Position numbers and translations under genes: made by a program
Shown here: one piece after another, positions 63,755 through 64,000 of the stretch
Position numbering within the stretch: the first letter of the stretch is position 1
Layout: the number at the start of each line of letters is the position of its first letter
Assembly (NCBI RefSeq): GCF_902726565.1
Contig: NZ_CACVAF010000003.1
Coordinates: 310,001-374,000 of the forward strand
From: Yersinia vastinensis
Lineage (GTDB): Bacteria > Pseudomonadota > Gammaproteobacteria > Enterobacterales > Enterobacteriaceae
DNA length: 64,000 nucleotides
Direction: 5' to 3'
Notes under the pieces: model-generated
Told to the model about the DNA's origin: nothing
Database searches by the model: none
Seen by the model: only the letters and a program-made list of their open reading frames with translations

Positions 63755-64000
63755 TTACGCCATGCGCTCAATGATAGGTGACAATGACGCTATCTTCTCC
63801 TGCATCTGACTGGCTATAACTTTAAAGTTCACACTGATATTAGGATGGGTACTAACAGTACCCCAAAATTGTTCGGCCAGTTGCTTTGCCTGCTGCCAAT
63901 GTTCACGACCCACATCAGCCGATAACGTGATATCCGGCACCATTTGTCGCATATTCCCCGTGCCTGATGGAGCAAAAGCCATAGGTAACATGTCATAGAT
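63755..64000 (-). CDS. Hypothetical protein, cut by the right edge
   Basis: An open frame of 82 codons that stays open to base 64000, so its true start may lie beyond the window; internal ATGs are at 63991 and 63982. It ends in TAA at 63757-63755, 24 bp from the convergent smp stop. I do not recognise the product. The visible end is Gln-rich and probably helical (HWQQAKQLAEQFWG, then VIASQMQEKIASLSPIIERM), with no membrane segment or catalytic motif. E. coli has lplA beyond smp; this is not lplA. Confidence 0.5.
   Translation of the reverse strand: MYDMLPMAFAPSGTGNMRQMVPDITLSADVGREHWQQAKQLAEQFWGTVSTHPNISVNFKVIASQMQEKIASLSPIIERMA

Overview
The window reads as a chromosomal segment of an enteric bacterium, most probably a Yersinia species. 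The housekeeping proteins are close to E. coli K-12 throughout, but several features point to Yersinia: the hmsC-hmsD-hmsE biofilm-signalling operon, a rhamnose cluster ending in an iron alcohol dehydrogenase (rhaO/fucO type) and rhaM, and ERIC-type repeats of the Yersinia form. The species cannot be fixed from sequence alone. No tRNA, rRNA, CRISPR array, prophage or insertion sequence was seen.

Layout. 1-1.8 kb: yjjB (cut by the left edge) and yjjP, divergent from a LysE-family exporter. 1.9-20.2 kb, mostly minus strand: carB-carA, dapB, the overlapping ispH-fkpB-lspA-ileS-ribF group, rpsT (plus strand), nhaR-nhaA and dnaJ-dnaK. 20.5-28.3 kb: satP, a large unrecognised exported protein (21390-23828), an MFS transporter, mog, tal and yaaA. 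28.4-33.4 kb: thrC-thrB-thrA with leader peptide, attenuator and promoter. 34.0-40.2 kb: yjjY (46 codons), arcA, creA, rob, gpmB, yjjX, trpR and slt. 40.6-49.3 kb: a P-type ATPase with a possible upstream short ORF, hmsCDE, ettA and rhaT. 49.4-56.7 kb: rhaR, rhaS and the divergent rhaB-A-D-O-M operon. 56.7-64 kb: a LysR regulator divergent from a medium-chain dehydrogenase, then nadR-radA-serB, smp and a cut hypothetical gene.

Most of the order matches E. coli around 99-1 minutes (serB-radA-nadR-ettA-slt-trpR-yjjX-gpmB-rob-creA-arcA-yjjY-thr-yaaA-tal-mog-satP-dnaKJ-nhaAR-rpsT-ribF-ileS-lspA-fkpB-ispH-dapB-carAB). Blocks absent from E. coli at these places are the exported protein after satP, the ATPase plus hmsCDE between slt and ettA, and the rha cluster plus LysR/dehydrogenase pair between ettA and nadR. 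E. coli genes missing here include yjtD, yaaX, yaaJ and rihC.

The rha cluster is a complete rhamnose route: uptake (RhaT), mutarotation (RhaM), isomerisation (RhaA), phosphorylation (RhaB), aldol cleavage (RhaD) and lactaldehyde reduction (RhaO), under RhaS and RhaR. HmsC, HmsD and HmsE form a three-compartment circuit controlling a diguanylate cyclase. Recognisable control sites include an ARG box at carA, a heat-shock promoter at dnaK, the thr attenuator, a TrpR operator at trpR, a NadR box at nadR, a CRP site at rhaB and a possible FNR site upstream of arcA.

The best candidate for something undescribed is the 812-residue protein at 21390-23828. It has a signal peptide, two beta/gamma-crystallin-like domains, five close cysteine pairs and a C-terminal GNAT acetyltransferase-like domain, in AT-rich DNA with no partner gene.
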